A stretch of 64,000 bases of DNA, taken from positions 62,001 through 126,000 of the forward strand of contig CAWBOI010000003.1 of NCBI GenBank assembly GCA_963790435.1, written 5' to 3'. Below, piece after piece: positions 25,319 to 34,809 of this stretch (the first letter of the stretch is position 1; the number at the start of each line of letters is the position of its first letter). Origin of the DNA: Ilyomonas sp963790435. GTDB taxonomy: Bacteria > Bacteroidota > Bacteroidia > Chitinophagales > Chitinophagaceae. The translations under genes were made by a program, and so were the position numbers. The notes under the pieces were generated by a model, which saw only the letters and a list, made by a program, of their open reading frames with translations, made no database searches and had not been told where the DNA came from.

Positions 25319-28300
25319 ATGGCAATTAAAAAAGACAATCGTCCCAGAGCTAGTTTTTCTAAAATTACGATTGGGTTAGCAAGTCCTGACAGTATTTTAG
25401 AACGCAGCTTTGGGGAAGTATTAAAACCCGAAACCATTAATTACCGCACTTACAAACCTGAACGTGATGGTTTGTTTTGCGAGCGCATTTTTGGCCCGGT
25501 AAAAGATTATGAATGTGCCTGCGGCAAATACAAGCGCATTCGTTACAAGGGTATTGTTTGCGACCGTTGCGGCGTAGAAGTAACCGAAAAGAAAGTGCGC
25601 CGCGAACGCATGGGGCACATCAAACTGGTGGTTCCTGTGGTTCACATCTGGTATTTTAAAAGCCTGCCGAACAAGATTGGTTACTTACTCGGCATGAGTT
25701 CCAAAAAGCTGGAAAGCATCGTGTATTATGAAAGATATGCGGTAATTCAATCCGGCATTCGTGAAGACAAAGGTTTGCAGCCAGGCGACCTTTTAACCGA
25801 AGAAGAATATCTCGACATTATTGATAATCTTCCAAAGGACAATCAGTTTCTGCCCGACGAAGACCCGCAGAAGTTTATCGCGAAGATGGGTGCTGAAGCC
25901 GTGCATGATTTACTGTCGCGTATTGATTTGGATGAATTAAGCTTTACACTTCGCAATACAGCTGCGCACGAAACCTCGCAGCAGCGTAAAGCTGATGCAT
26001 TAAAGCGTTTAAGTGTGGTGGAATCGTTCCGCGATGCGGCAACGCGCATTACCAATCAACCACAATGGATGGTGATGCAGTATATTCCGGTAATTCCGCC
26101 GGAACTTCGTCCGCTCGTTCCTTTGGATGGCGGTCGTTTTGCTTCTTCCGATTTGAACGACTTGTATCGCCGCGTAATTATTCGTAACAACCGTTTGAAA
26201 CGTTTGTTGGAAATCAAAGCGCCCGAAGTGATTCTGCGCAACGAAAAACGTATGTTGCAGGAAGCGGTTGACAGCCTATTTGATAACAGCCGTAAATCCA
26301 ACGCTGTAAAAGCAGAAGGCGGACGTGCATTAAAGTCTTTGTCTGATGTTTTAAAAGGCAAGCAAGGACGCTTCCGTCAGAACTTATTGGGTAAACGTGT
26401 TGACTATTCTGGTCGTTCGGTTATCGTAGTAGGTCCTGAATTAAAAATGCACGAATGCGGTTTGCCAAAAGATATGGCGGCTGAATTGTTCAAGCCGTTT
26501 ATCATTCGCAAACTGATTGAAAGAGGTGTAGTAAAAACAGTCAAATCGGCTAAGAAATTAGTAGATAAAAAAGAAGCCATCGTTTGGGACATTCTCGAAA
26601 ATATATTGAAAGGCCATCCGGTAATGCTGAACCGTGCGCCAACGCTGCATCGTTTGTCAATTCAGGCGTTCCAGCCCCGTTTGGTAGAAGGTAAAGCCAT
26701 ACAATTGCATCCTTTGGTAACCGCGGCTTTCAACGCCGATTTTGATGGCGACCAGATGGCGGTTCACGTGCCGTTGAGCAGTGCCTCTATCCTGGAAGCA
26801 CAATTGCTGATGCTTTCTTCTCACAACATTTTGAACCCGCAGAATGGTACGCCCATTACGCTGCCATCGCAGGACATGGTGTTGGGTTTATACTACATAA
26901 CCAAAGGCAAAAAAACCCTGAATGGCGAAGTAGTAAAAGGGGAAGGCAAAGTCTTTTATAGCCAGGAAGAAGTGCTGATTGCGTACAATGAAAACCAGGT
27001 TGACTTACATGCGCATATTAAGGTAAAAACAAACGTGCGCGAAGGTGGTGAACTGAAAAAGAAAATCATTGAAACCACAGTTGGCCGCGTATTGTTCAAC
27101 CAATTTGTACCGGCTGAAGTGGGGTATATAAATGCGTTGTTAACTAAAAAAAGCCTTCGTGAAATTATCGGCGACATCATTAAAATTACGAATGTTCCTA
27201 AAACCGCTAAATTCCTTGATGATATTAAACAACTTGGTTTCCGCATGGCGTTCCGTGGTGGTCTGTCGTTCAATGTTAATGACTTGATTATCCCTGAAAT
27301 TCGTAACGAGTTATTGGATCAAGCCAAAGTTGAAGTGGACGAAGTCTGGGAAAGCTATAACATGGGTTTGATTACCAATAATGAGCGTTACAACCAGGTA
27401 ATTGACATTTGGAGCCGTGTAGATACGCGCATTACCGAAACGCTGATCCGCGAAATGGCAACCGATAAGCAGGGCTTTAACTCTGTTTATATGATGCTCG
27501 ATTCCGGCGCACGTGGCAGCAAGCAACAGGTAAAGCAGCTTGCCGGCATCAGAGGCCTGATGGCAAAACCGCGTAAGAGTGGAAGCTCCGGTTCTGAAAT
27601 TATTGAAAATCCGATTCTCTCCAACTTCAAAGGCGGATTGAACGTATTGGATTATTTCATTTCTACACACGGTGCGCGCAAAGGTCTTGCCGATACAGCG
27701 TTGAAAACAGCGGATGCCGGTTACTTAACGCGTCGTCTGGTTGACGTTGCTCAGGATGTGGTAATTAATGAAGAAGATTGCGGAACCCTTCGTGGCATTG
27801 CAACTACTGCATTAAAAGATAACGAAGATATTATCGAGCCGCTGGCAGACAGAATCATTGGCAGAACATCTTTGCATGATATATTCAATGTGGTTACGGA
27901 TGAACTGGTTGTAGGTGCTGGTGAAGAAATTACCGTTGATATTGCCCACTCAATTGAAGAAGCAGGCATAGAAACGGTTGAAATCCGTTCTGTACTTACC
28001 TGCGAAAGCAAACGTGGCGTGTGCGTAAAATGCTATGGTAAAAATTTGGCTACCGGTTACACTGCGCAACGCGGTGATGCGGTAGGTATTATTGCTGCAC
28101 AGTCTATCGGCGAACCAGGTACACAGCTTACGCTTCGTACTTTCCACGTAGGTGGTATTGCAGGTTCTTCTTCTGTTGAATCTACCTTGCCCGCCAAATT
28201 TGATGGCACCATTCAATTTGATGGTTTGCGCACGGTAGAAGCCCTTAACAATGAAGGCAATAAAGTTCAGATCGTTATCGGTCGTACCGGTGAAGTAAGA

Positions 28301-29608
28301 ATTATGGATGTGAAGAATGATCGTCTTCTCATCACCAATAACATTCCTTACGGCGCTACGCTGAATGTAAAAGACGGACAGCAGGTAAAAAAAGGAGAAG
28401 TGATTTGTACATGGGATCCTTTTAATAACGTAGTGGTTTCTGAAATGGCAGGCGAAGTGAAGTTTGAAAACATCATGGATGGTTTCACTTTCCGTGAAGA
28501 AGCTGATGAACAAACCGGGCATCGTGATAAAGTAATTATTGAATCAAAGGATAAAACGAAAATTCCGGGTATTGTAATAGAAGGCGCTGAAAACCGCAAT
28601 TACAATTTGCCAGTTGGCAGCCGTCTTATTATTGAAGAAGGCGAAAAAGTAAAAGCCGGACAGGTAATTGTAAAAATTCCACGCACACTGCGCAAATCAG
28701 GCGACATTACGGGTGGTTTGCCTCGCGTAACCGAGTTGTTTGAAGCGCGTAATCCAAGCAATCCGGCCATTGTTTGTGAAATTGATGGTGTGGTAGCTTT
28801 TGGTAACGTAAAACGTGGTAACCGTGAAATTATAGTAGAAGCAAGAGATGGTGTAGTGAAGAAATATCTGGTTCCTCTTACCCGCCAGATTCTGGTTCAG
28901 GATGGCGACTTTGTGAAAGCAGGTACTGCTCTTTCCGATGGTCAGACTGCTCCTGCAGATATTCTTTCTATTAAAGGTCCGTTTGCCGTTCAGGAATATG
29001 TGGTGAATGAAATTCAGGAAGTGTATCGCTTACAAGGTGTAAAGATCAACGACAAACACATTGAAGTGATTGTAAGGCAGATGATGAAGAAAGTTGAAAT
29101 TGTAGATGCCGGTGATACACGCTTCTTAGAAGAAGACCTGGAAGACAGGTTTGATTTTAACGAAGAAAACGACCGCATTTTTGATAAGAAAGTGGTTACC
29201 AACCCAGGGGAAAGTGCAAAATTAAAAGCTGGTCAGATTGTTAGCGTGCGCGAATTGCGTGAAGAAAATTCTGTTCTTCGCCGCTCCGATAGAAAGTTGG
29301 TTGAAGTTCGTGATGCACAACCGGCTACCGCACAACCTGTGCTGTTGGGTATTACCAAAGCTTCATTGGGTGTACAAAGCTGGATAAGTGCCGCTTCGTT
29401 CCAGGAAACAACAAAGGTGTTAAGCTCTGCCGCAATCCAAGGCAAAGCCGATGATATGCTGGGCTTAAAAGAAAACGTAATCACGGGTCATGCAATACCT
29501 GCTGGTACCGGCTTGCGCGACTTTGACAACCTGATTGTAGGTAGCAAGGAAGAATATGAATTGCTGGCAACTACAAAAGAAGCGATGAGTTTTGATGAGG
29601 AAGAATAG
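25319..29608 (+). CDS. rpoC: DNA-directed RNA polymerase subunit beta'
   Basis: The 1,429-residue beta' subunit of RNA polymerase. The N-terminal zinc finger is C66, C68, C81 and C84 (CACGKYKRIRYKGIVCDRCG). The catalytic magnesium site NADFDGDQM is at about 472-480. The second zinc site uses C821 and C895, C902, C905 (CESKRGVCVKC). The trigger loop and bridge helix follow the usual pattern (AQSIGEPGTQLTLRTFH). The length suits Bacteroidota and the frame is uninterrupted over 4.3 kb, a useful contrast to the broken smc. rpoB normally lies directly upstream but here there is a 593-bp gap and a gene on the opposite strand. Confidence 0.98.
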   Translation: MAIKKDNRPRASFSKITIGLASPDSILERSFGEVLKPETINYRTYKPERDGLFCERIFGPVKDYECACGKYKRIRYKGIVCDRCGVEVTEKKVRRERMGHIKLVVPVVHIWYFKSLPNKIGYLLGMSSKKLESIVYYERYAVIQSGIREDKGLQPGDLLTEEEYLDIIDNLPKDNQFLPDEDPQKFIAKMGAEAVHDLLSRIDLDELSFTLRNTAAHETSQQRKADALKRLSVVESFRDAATRITNQPQWMVMQYIPVIPPELRPLVPLDGGRFASSDLNDLYRRVIIRNNRLKRLLEIKAPEVILRNEKRMLQEAVDSLFDNSRKSNAVKAEGGRALKSLSDVLKGKQGRFRQNLLGKRVDYSGRSVIVVGPELKMHECGLPKDMAAELFKPFIIRKLIERGVVKTVKSAKKLVDKKEAIVWDILENILKGHPVMLNRAPTLHRLSIQAFQPRLVEGKAIQLHPLVTAAFNADFDGDQMAVHVPLSSASILEAQLLMLSSHNILNPQNGTPITLPSQDMVLGLYYITKGKKTLNGEVVKGEGKVFYSQEEVLIAYNENQVDLHAHIKVKTNVREGGELKKKIIETTVGRVLFNQFVPAEVGYINALLTKKSLREIIGDIIKITNVPKTAKFLDDIKQLGFRMAFRGGLSFNVNDLIIPEIRNELLDQAKVEVDEVWESYNMGLITNNERYNQVIDIWSRVDTRITETLIREMATDKQGFNSVYMMLDSGARGSKQQVKQLAGIRGLMAKPRKSGSSGSEIIENPILSNFKGGLNVLDYFISTHGARKGLADTALKTADAGYLTRRLVDVAQDVVINEEDCGTLRGIATTALKDNEDIIEPLADRIIGRTSLHDIFNVVTDELVVGAGEEITVDIAHSIEEAGIETVEIRSVLTCESKRGVCVKCYGKNLATGYTAQRGDAVGIIAAQSIGEPGTQLTLRTFHVGGIAGSSSVESTLPAKFDGTIQFDGLRTVEALNNEGNKVQIVIGRTGEVRIMDVKNDRLLITNNIPYGATLNVKDGQQVKKGEVICTWDPFNNVVVSEMAGEVKFENIMDGFTFREEADEQTGHRDKVIIESKDKTKIPGIVIEGAENRNYNLPVGSRLIIEEGEKVKAGQVIVKIPRTLRKSGDITGGLPRVTELFEARNPSNPAIVCEIDGVVAFGNVKRGNREIIVEARDGVVKKYLVPLTRQILVQDGDFVKAGTALSDGQTAPADILSIKGPFAVQEYVVNEIQEVYRLQGVKINDKHIEVIVRQMMKKVEIVDAGDTRFLEEDLEDRFDFNEENDRIFDKKVVTNPGESAKLKAGQIVSVRELREENSVLRRSDRKLVEVRDAQPATAQPVLLGITKASLGVQSWISAASFQETTKVLSSAAIQGKADDMLGLKENVITGHAIPAGTGLRDFDNLIVGSKEEYELLATTKEAMSFDEEE

Positions 29609-29631
29609 TTTTGTTTTTGCCTCATTTATAC

Positions 29632-29665
29632 AAAAAGCAGGAAGTGTAAACCCTTCCTGCTTTTT
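29632..29665 (+). terminator. rpoC terminator
   Basis: AAAAAGCAGGAAG and CTTCCTGCTTTTT pair perfectly around 8 bases, followed by G and T-rich sequence. A copy of TTTGTTTTTGC lies between the rpoC stop and this hairpin. Confidence 0.9.
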
Positions 29666-29734
29666 GTTTTGTTGCCTTTCCATCTTACCTTGTTTTTGTT
29701 TTGCCTTTATTTTACAATTAAACACAAATGCTCC

Positions 29735-30253
29735 ATGCAAACCATTTCAAAACCGCAGGAAGGACATTATAAACCTTACTCAATTGCTTACATCAGTTTG
29801 GTTGAAGACAATATACCCGTTAGCCTTTTACAAACAGAATGGAAGACAACAAAGGAATTTCTTCTTTCCCTACCCAAAGAAAAATGGGACTATCAATATG
29901 CACAGGATAAATGGACAATAAAAGAAATGGTAGTGCACATGATAGATACTGAACGCATTTTTAGCTGTCGTGCGCTTCGCATTGCAAGAAATGATACAAC
30001 ACCATTAGCCGGATTTGAGCAAAACGATTATGTGCCTTTCAGCAACGCAGAAGGCAGAAGCATTGATGACATTATAAAAGAGTTTGAAGCAGTAAGAACA
30101 AGCAGCTATTTTTTGTTTAACAGCTTTGACGATACAGCCTGGGACAAAACTACTTTGGTTGACAATCATCCGGTAAGCGCAAGAGCCGAATTGTATTTAA
30201 TTATCGGTCATGCGCGGCATCATTTGAAAGTAATAAGGGAGAAATATTTGTAA
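29735..30253 (+). CDS. DinB-family protein
   Basis: A 172-residue four-helix-bundle protein of the DinB/YfiT superfamily, often metal-binding and thiol-dependent transferases. The start at 29735 is chosen because the frame before it encodes only terminator sequence. The metal-ligand histidines are suggested by WTIKEMVVHMIDTERIF and LIIGHARHHLKVIREKY, which match the usual H...HxxH pattern. KPQEGHYKPYSIAYISLV is the typical first helix. The substrate is unknown. It lies between rpoC and a convergent methyltransferase. Confidence 0.85.
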   Translation: MQTISKPQEGHYKPYSIAYISLVEDNIPVSLLQTEWKTTKEFLLSLPKEKWDYQYAQDKWTIKEMVVHMIDTERIFSCRALRIARNDTTPLAGFEQNDYVPFSNAEGRSIDDIIKEFEAVRTSSYFLFNSFDDTAWDKTTLVDNHPVSARAELYLIIGHARHHLKVIREKYL

Positions 30254-30266
30254 AGAAAGTTTACTA

Positions 30267-30896
30267 TCAATCTATTTTTTGAAATAACAAAACCAACACG
30301 CGTGGAATAGAGGCTTTGTCAACCTCATCGAAATATTCTTTCAAATTGGTTAGTTGCAGTCCGTATTGTTTGCCAGCCTCTATAAAATCAGAAATATGAT
30401 GATTGAAGCAGGAAACAACTTGTGTTCCTTTTTCTGTTTCAAACCTGGCTTTGCTTCCGGTATATTGTTTAAACGGATGCAATTCGCCAACATATAAATA
30501 GCCGTTGCGCTGTAAGTGAGAAGCCGCTTTTTCAAAAATGGGTTGCAGGTGTTCAATGTGTTCCAGCACTAAACTGAATGTGATAGCATCGTAGTTTTCT
30601 TTTGCCCAAAACCAGTCGTTTGTAATATCGCCTTGCACAAACTGAACGCTGCTATCAGTTATCTTCTCTTTTGCTTTTGCCAACATTTCTTCCGACAAAT
30701 CAACCGCGGTTACTGCATTCGCTTTTGTTATCAGCCATTGCGTATTCTTTCCGGTTCCGCAGCCTATTTCAAGACAGTTTGTAAACGAAATATCATTCAA
30801 CGTTTCACGCAGTGCAAACCCTTCTAAATCTCTTGTTTTGTTATGATTGCTGTCGTATTGCGAAGCCCAAACATTATAAGCCTGTTGTACCGTCAT
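30267..30896 (-). CDS. Class I SAM-dependent methyltransferase
   Basis: A 209-residue cytoplasmic methyltransferase. The SAM-binding motif I is LEIGCGTGKNTQWL near residue 42, followed by motif II AVDLSEEML, motif III VQGDITNDWF and motif IV DAITFSLVLEHIEHL. Length and layout fit the Methyltransf_11/25 group. The later segment, YLYVGELHPFKQYTGSKARF, resembles small-molecule methyltransferases. The substrate is not readable. It is 25 bases upstream of the rhodanese gene in the opposite order: on the minus strand the rhodanese gene comes first. Confidence 0.85.
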   Translation of the reverse strand: MTVQQAYNVWASQYDSNHNKTRDLEGFALRETLNDISFTNCLEIGCGTGKNTQWLITKANAVTAVDLSEEMLAKAKEKITDSSVQFVQGDITNDWFWAKENYDAITFSLVLEHIEHLQPIFEKAASHLQRNGYLYVGELHPFKQYTGSKARFETEKGTQVVSCFNHHISDFIEAGKQYGLQLTNLKEYFDEVDKASIPRVLVLLFQKID

Positions 30897-30920
30897 AAGG
30901 TTTGGTTTTGCACAAAAAAT

Positions 30921-31241
30921 CTATTGCGGTTTGCCAAAATTTTTCTGGTTCCAATCTACCATTCCACCCACTAAATTTTTCACATTGGTAAAGCCCAGCA
31001 TTTCCATAATGTGCGTTGCAATGCCGCTGCGGTTGCCACTTCTGCAATAAAAAATGATTTCATCCTCCTTATTTAAATCATCCAAATCATCCAGTTCTAC
31101 CCGCTGCAATTTCCCAAGTGGTATGTGTTTGCCGCCAATGTTGAACTCAGCACGTTCGCTGTCTTCACGTACATCAACCAAATTCAAATGCTCGCCTTTT
31201 TCTAAGCGGGCTTTCAGCTCATCGGTGGTAATTGTATTCAT
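30921..31241 (-). CDS. Rhodanese-like domain protein
   Basis: A 106-residue single rhodanese domain, a sulfur carrier or transferase of the PspE/GlpE type. The active-site loop is FYCRSGNRSG with the catalytic cysteine, preceded by NLVDVREDSERAEFNIGGKH. It ends NLVGGMVDWNQKNFGKPQ, typical of the small forms. The ATG at 31241 is chosen because the upstream extension overlaps the end of the PASTA gene. The gap to the PASTA gene is 10 bases, so ddl, the PASTA gene, this gene and possibly the methyltransferase form one transcript. Confidence 0.9.
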   Translation of the reverse strand: MNTITTDELKARLEKGEHLNLVDVREDSERAEFNIGGKHIPLGKLQRVELDDLDDLNKEDEIIFYCRSGNRSGIATHIMEMLGFTNVKNLVGGMVDWNQKNFGKPQ

Positions 31242-31251
31242 AAGTTTGTTT

Positions 31252-32082
31252 TTACTGATTATTCGGTGGTGGCGGAGGAGGTGCAGAAGTATCAACTTGG
31301 GGCTGCGTAGTGCTTAGATATACATCTATCACCTGACCCGGATGAATTTTGTTTTTCTTCTCATTGCCATCTGCATCCGTAGTTGTTTCAGTTGGGTTTT
31401 GTTTGTACACGTAGGCCGCATCGCGGTCCGTAACGCCGGCATCCGGCACAATGGCACCCAAACCAATGTTTAAACTTTGCAGGTAGCTGCGGGCGTCGGC
31501 AAGTGTCATGCCCACAACATTCGGCACGTTCATCAGCACGTTACCAACACCATCGCCCAATGTCAGATTGATACTGCTCCCCATGCTTACTTTAGTTCCG
31601 GGCGCTATGGCCTTGCCATTCAACTGCTGCTCCAGCACCGAGTTGCGGGCAATATCAGGACGGTAAGTGGTATCACCTAAACGCAGACTTAAACTTTGCA
31701 AATACATCTGCGCACTTTGAAACGAAAATCCGCGCAAATCCGGCATGTCAACCATTGGTGCAAGGGTTCGGTTTACGGTAAGATAGATGGTGCGGTTCTT
31801 TTTTACAACCGCCGCCGCATCGGGTGATTGCCGGATGACAGAGGCTTTGATAGCCGTATCTATATATACAGAATCTACTACTTCTACATCAAACCCTTTT
31901 GATTGCAACATCTGCGTTGCTTCGGCTATATTTTTACCAGTAACCGAAGGCACCGTTACTTCATCGTTGTGATGCGTAACCCAATCAAGTGAATTAAAAA
32001 ATAAAAACATTATCAAACCAACCAACAGCAAAGCAATGAGCAGGTTTATAAAAAAGCCACGTTTGGTAATGAATTGAAACAA
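31252..32082 (-). CDS. PASTA-domain membrane protein
   Basis: A 276-residue protein with one N-terminal membrane helix (FINLLIALLLVGLIMFLFF) and three PASTA domains outside the membrane, starting about VTVPSVTGKNIAEATQML, DMPDLRGFSFQSAQMYL and VPNVVGMTLADARSYL. It ends in a proline-rich tail (APPPPPPNNQ). PASTA domains bind peptidoglycan or muropeptides, usually on Ser/Thr kinases or penicillin-binding proteins. Here there is no kinase domain, as is common in Bacteroidota. It lies directly downstream of D-Ala-D-Ala ligase, which supports a role at the cell wall. Confidence 0.9.
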   Translation of the reverse strand: MFQFITKRGFFINLLIALLLVGLIMFLFFNSLDWVTHHNDEVTVPSVTGKNIAEATQMLQSKGFDVEVVDSVYIDTAIKASVIRQSPDAAAVVKKNRTIYLTVNRTLAPMVDMPDLRGFSFQSAQMYLQSLSLRLGDTTYRPDIARNSVLEQQLNGKAIAPGTKVSMGSSINLTLGDGVGNVLMNVPNVVGMTLADARSYLQSLNIGLGAIVPDAGVTDRDAAYVYKQNPTETTTDADGNEKKNKIHPGQVIDVYLSTTQPQVDTSAPPPPPPNNQ

Positions 32083-32114
32083 TGTATGAATGATTGAGTG
32101 AATGAAAATTTGTG

Positions 32115-33107
32115 TTATCCTTTTTGCTCTAACGCCTGGTTGATAATTATCGTATAAAATTCCTGCAGCGACATGCCGCTTGCCCGCACCTGTTGCGGCA
32201 CAATGCTGGCATCGCTTTGCCCGGGAACCGTATTTATTTCCAGCATATAAGGCTCGTTATCTTTTTCATTGTAAATAAAATCAATCCTGATAACGCCGCG
32301 GCAATTGAACACATTGTAAGCTTTTTTCGCTGCTTCGCGAATTTTGTTCCCTATTTCCTCGTCCACTTCTGCAGGTGTTATCTCTTTGCTTTTGCCCTTA
32401 TATTTTGCTTCAAAATCAAAGAACTCCTTATCGGTATAAATTTCTGTCATTGGCAAAGCCACCACTTCCTTTCCATTGCGATACACACCAATTGTTATCT
32501 CTCTGCCTTTTATGAACTCTTCTACCAACACCTGATCGTCTTCTTTAAATGCTTTTTCGATGGCCATTCCTAATTCTTCTGATGGCTCATTTACCTTCGA
32601 CATACCGATGCTGGAACCGCCATTGTTAGGCTTTACAAATACCGGAAATTGCAATGCTGCAACAGTTGCATCAGCATTGACAAAATTGTTTTTAAAAAGC
32701 ACTACCGAACTGGCTACGTGTATGCCATTAAATGCAGCCACTGCAACCGTATAACGCTTGTTAAAAGTTAATGCTGAAGTAACTGAATCGCAAGAGGTGT
32801 AAGGCAGGTTGAGCATATCAAAATAGCCTTGCAGTTTGCCGTCTTCGCCAGGCGTGCCATGAATGCACATCATTACCGCATCGAAGTTTATTTTTTCACC
32901 GCTATCTATAACTGAAAAGTCGCTTCTGTCCACCGCACTCTTCGCCCCTTTTTCATTTTCATAAATCCATCCTGATGCGTTGATGTCAATTTTATAAATA
33001 TTGAACAAATCAGGATCGGCGTGTTTCTGCATGGTCGCGGCGCTCAAATAACTGATTTCGGCTTCGCCACTATAACCGCCGGTTACCAATGCAATTTTTT
33101 TCTTCAT
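32115..33107 (-). CDS. ddl: D-alanine--D-alanine ligase
   Basis: A 330-residue ATP-grasp ligase that makes the D-Ala-D-Ala dipeptide for peptidoglycan. MKKKIALVTGGYSGEAEIS opens the N-terminal domain. HGTPGEDGKLQGYFDML is the family signature 1. FPVFVKPNNGGSSIGMSKV binds ATP, and RIDFIYNEKDNEPYMLEINTVPG holds the metal-binding acidic residues. The length is normal. The ATG at 33107 is preferred over the longer frame because the sequence before it is the TTCAAG repeat region. It heads the probable operon with the PASTA and rhodanese genes. Confidence 0.95.
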   Translation of the reverse strand: MKKKIALVTGGYSGEAEISYLSAATMQKHADPDLFNIYKIDINASGWIYENEKGAKSAVDRSDFSVIDSGEKINFDAVMMCIHGTPGEDGKLQGYFDMLNLPYTSCDSVTSALTFNKRYTVAVAAFNGIHVASSVVLFKNNFVNADATVAALQFPVFVKPNNGGSSIGMSKVNEPSEELGMAIEKAFKEDDQVLVEEFIKGREITIGVYRNGKEVVALPMTEIYTDKEFFDFEAKYKGKSKEITPAEVDEEIGNKIREAAKKAYNVFNCRGVIRIDFIYNEKDNEPYMLEINTVPGQSDASIVPQQVRASGMSLQEFYTIIINQALEQKG

Positions 33108-33163
33108 AGCGTTGAGTGAGGACGCAAAGAAATAAAAAATGTTTGAGCAAAAAGACCAGTTTA

Positions 33164-33247
33164 GTTTCAAGATACAGGAACAAGGTTCAAGGAATTGAGA
33201 TTCAAGGAAACAAGAGACATGATTCAAGTTTCAAGATACAAGAAACG
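33164..33247. repeat. Degenerate TTCAAG repeat
   Basis: GTTTCAAGATACAGGAACAA is followed by GGTTCAAGG, GATTCAAGG, GATTCAAG and TTTCAAGATACAAG: at least five TTCAAG units with irregular spacing, and the TTTCAAGATACA unit occurs at both ends. A shorter copy lies at 52708-52742. It is a dispersed intergenic repeat, here between ddl and the SPOR gene. Confidence 0.7.
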
Positions 33248-33287
33248 AAAATGCGACCTTCTGCTTCTTTTGTTTTTGCACAAAAAG

Positions 33288-34229
33288 TTATTGTCCCACT
33301 TCCACTTTTACGGGTTTGCCATAGTATCGCGTAAGCGAATCGCGCAGCTTTGCCGTATCAGAAGACGAAGCATTGTTGCGCAAATAAATTTTATAAACCG
33401 AAAAGCTATCACGCTTTACGCTGTCAATATAAACAGGTGTTCCGTAAGCTTTCAACTGGTTGTATCTTTTACGTGCATAGTCAGCATTTACGGTTCGGTT
33501 CAACACAAAACGAAAGCCACTTGCACTGGTTGCCGTAGAAACAGGCGGCGTTGTAGTAACGGCCCTATCCGGCTGCTTTGCAGGATTAGTGGTTTGTGGC
33601 GGCTGCGTGCTGGTAGTGGTGTTGTTCATGTTGGAAGAAGAGGGCACTGAAACCACAGTATCAGTAACCGTTGCAGCACTGTCTTTAGCAGTGGTGGAAG
33701 GAGCAGAATTACTGTTATTAGTGTAGAAATAATAACCGCCAACACCCAACCCAAGAACAATTACCAACGTAAGCAAAATAGCGCCGGTATTGCTTCGCTG
33801 CGTTGCCGGATTGATAGCATCATATGTTTGGTAATGCGCCTCCGATGCAGCTTGTTTGTGCTTGATTCTTTCATGCAAAGCATTTTCGTTTTGCACTTCC
33901 TGCACAAATTCCAAATCGCGTTTTTTGCCAAATTGCAATTGCCCAAAACCCGGAATCACCCAAGGGGTTCCGATATTGATGAACTGTTTGATTTGATTGA
34001 AATGCGACTCTACATCGAAGCCGGTTACAATTTTGTTTTTGCCCTGGTGTTCGGCAATAAAATCAATGAGTTCATTGGTTGTGTAAGCTAATTTGTTGGA
34101 AACAAAACTCACCATTGGCGCACCGTTGGCTGCCTGGCCATCTACAATGGTAAACTCACCGAGACCTTGTGCAGACAGCTTTTTATGTTCAGTCAAAAAA
34201 TCGGCAATGTATGCGTCGAGATTGTACAC
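33288..34229 (-). CDS. SPOR-domain membrane protein
   Basis: A 313-residue protein with a GTG start. Residues 1-100 form a cytoplasmic domain of the kind found in Bacteroidota SPOR proteins (LDAYIADFLTEHKKLSAQGL, WVIPGFGQLQFGKK). One membrane helix follows (GAILLTLVIVLGLGVGGYYF), then a Ser/Thr/Pro-rich linker, and the C-terminal SPOR domain (FRFVLNRTVNADYARKRYNQ to YYGKPVKVEVG) that binds denuded septal glycan strands. It is probably a division-site protein. A copy of the 11-mer repeat sits inside its coding sequence at 34032 and another just after its stop. Confidence 0.85.
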   Translation of the reverse strand: MYNLDAYIADFLTEHKKLSAQGLGEFTIVDGQAANGAPMVSFVSNKLAYTTNELIDFIAEHQGKNKIVTGFDVESHFNQIKQFINIGTPWVIPGFGQLQFGKKRDLEFVQEVQNENALHERIKHKQAASEAHYQTYDAINPATQRSNTGAILLTLVIVLGLGVGGYYFYTNNSNSAPSTTAKDSAATVTDTVVSVPSSSNMNNTTTSTQPPQTTNPAKQPDRAVTTTPPVSTATSASGFRFVLNRTVNADYARKRYNQLKAYGTPVYIDSVKRDSFSVYKIYLRNNASSSDTAKLRDSLTRYYGKPVKVEVGQ

Positions 34230-34347
34230 GTGTTCTTTTTAAGCAAAATAAATGAAACGATGAATTGATACCTCATCAAATTATGAACAAATTTTTTGTT
34301 TTGCCCAAATTTAGCAACCGCTTGTAAAGCAATTGTAATTTCGTACT

Positions 34348-34662
34348 ATGCTTACTAAGAATGAAGAAGGGTTTATAGAGTATTGGAAAAACAACCGCGA
34401 CAGGGAAAAAAAACTGTTCCGGCAGTTGTTGTTTGGGCTTCCTATTGGGCTGCTGTTAGGCATTGGCATTTTTGCCAGCGTAGTTACAGGCAAATGGTAT
34501 GAACGTGCTGAGATGGTTGCCAACACACAACTCAACCCGAACGTTTTAATTGTTGCCATCCTTGCCATTGCTGTGTTCACAGGTTTCTTTTATAAGAAAT
34601 TCAAGTGGGATCAGAATGAACAACAGTATAAAGAGTTGCTTTCAAAAAAGGAAAAAGAATAA
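34348..34662 (+). CDS. Small membrane protein, 104 aa
   Basis: The product has two membrane helices (LLFGLPIGLLLGIGIFASVV and NVLIVAILAIAVFTGFFY) and charged ends: a Lys/Arg-rich N-terminus (YWKNNRDREKKLFRQ) and a Lys/Glu-rich C-terminal helix (QQYKELLSKKEKE). No domain name is known to me. It is a single gene divergent from the SPOR gene and ended by a strong terminator. Confidence 0.68.
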   Translation: MLTKNEEGFIEYWKNNRDREKKLFRQLLFGLPIGLLLGIGIFASVVTGKWYERAEMVANTQLNPNVLIVAILAIAVFTGFFYKKFKWDQNEQQYKELLSKKEKE

Positions 34663-34739
34663 CGGGACTTTTATGACCAGTTTGTTTTAAATAAAGAGCC
34701 TTGTTACGGATTGATAAAAATGGGCAAAAACAAAAATGG

Positions 34740-34790
34740 ATAAAAACAAACGTTCCAAATGATACAACCATTCGGAACGTTTGTTTTTAT
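34740..34790 (+). terminator. Terminator with ATAAAAACAAACGTTCC arms
   Basis: Seventeen-base perfect arms (34740-34756 and 34774-34790) close over 17 bases. The arm holds a near copy of the dispersed 11-mer (TAAAAACAAAC), and a true copy lies just before it at 34724-34734. It sits between convergent genes and can act in both directions. Confidence 0.88.
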
Positions 34791-34809
34791 CACAATTCTA
34801 TCATTACTT

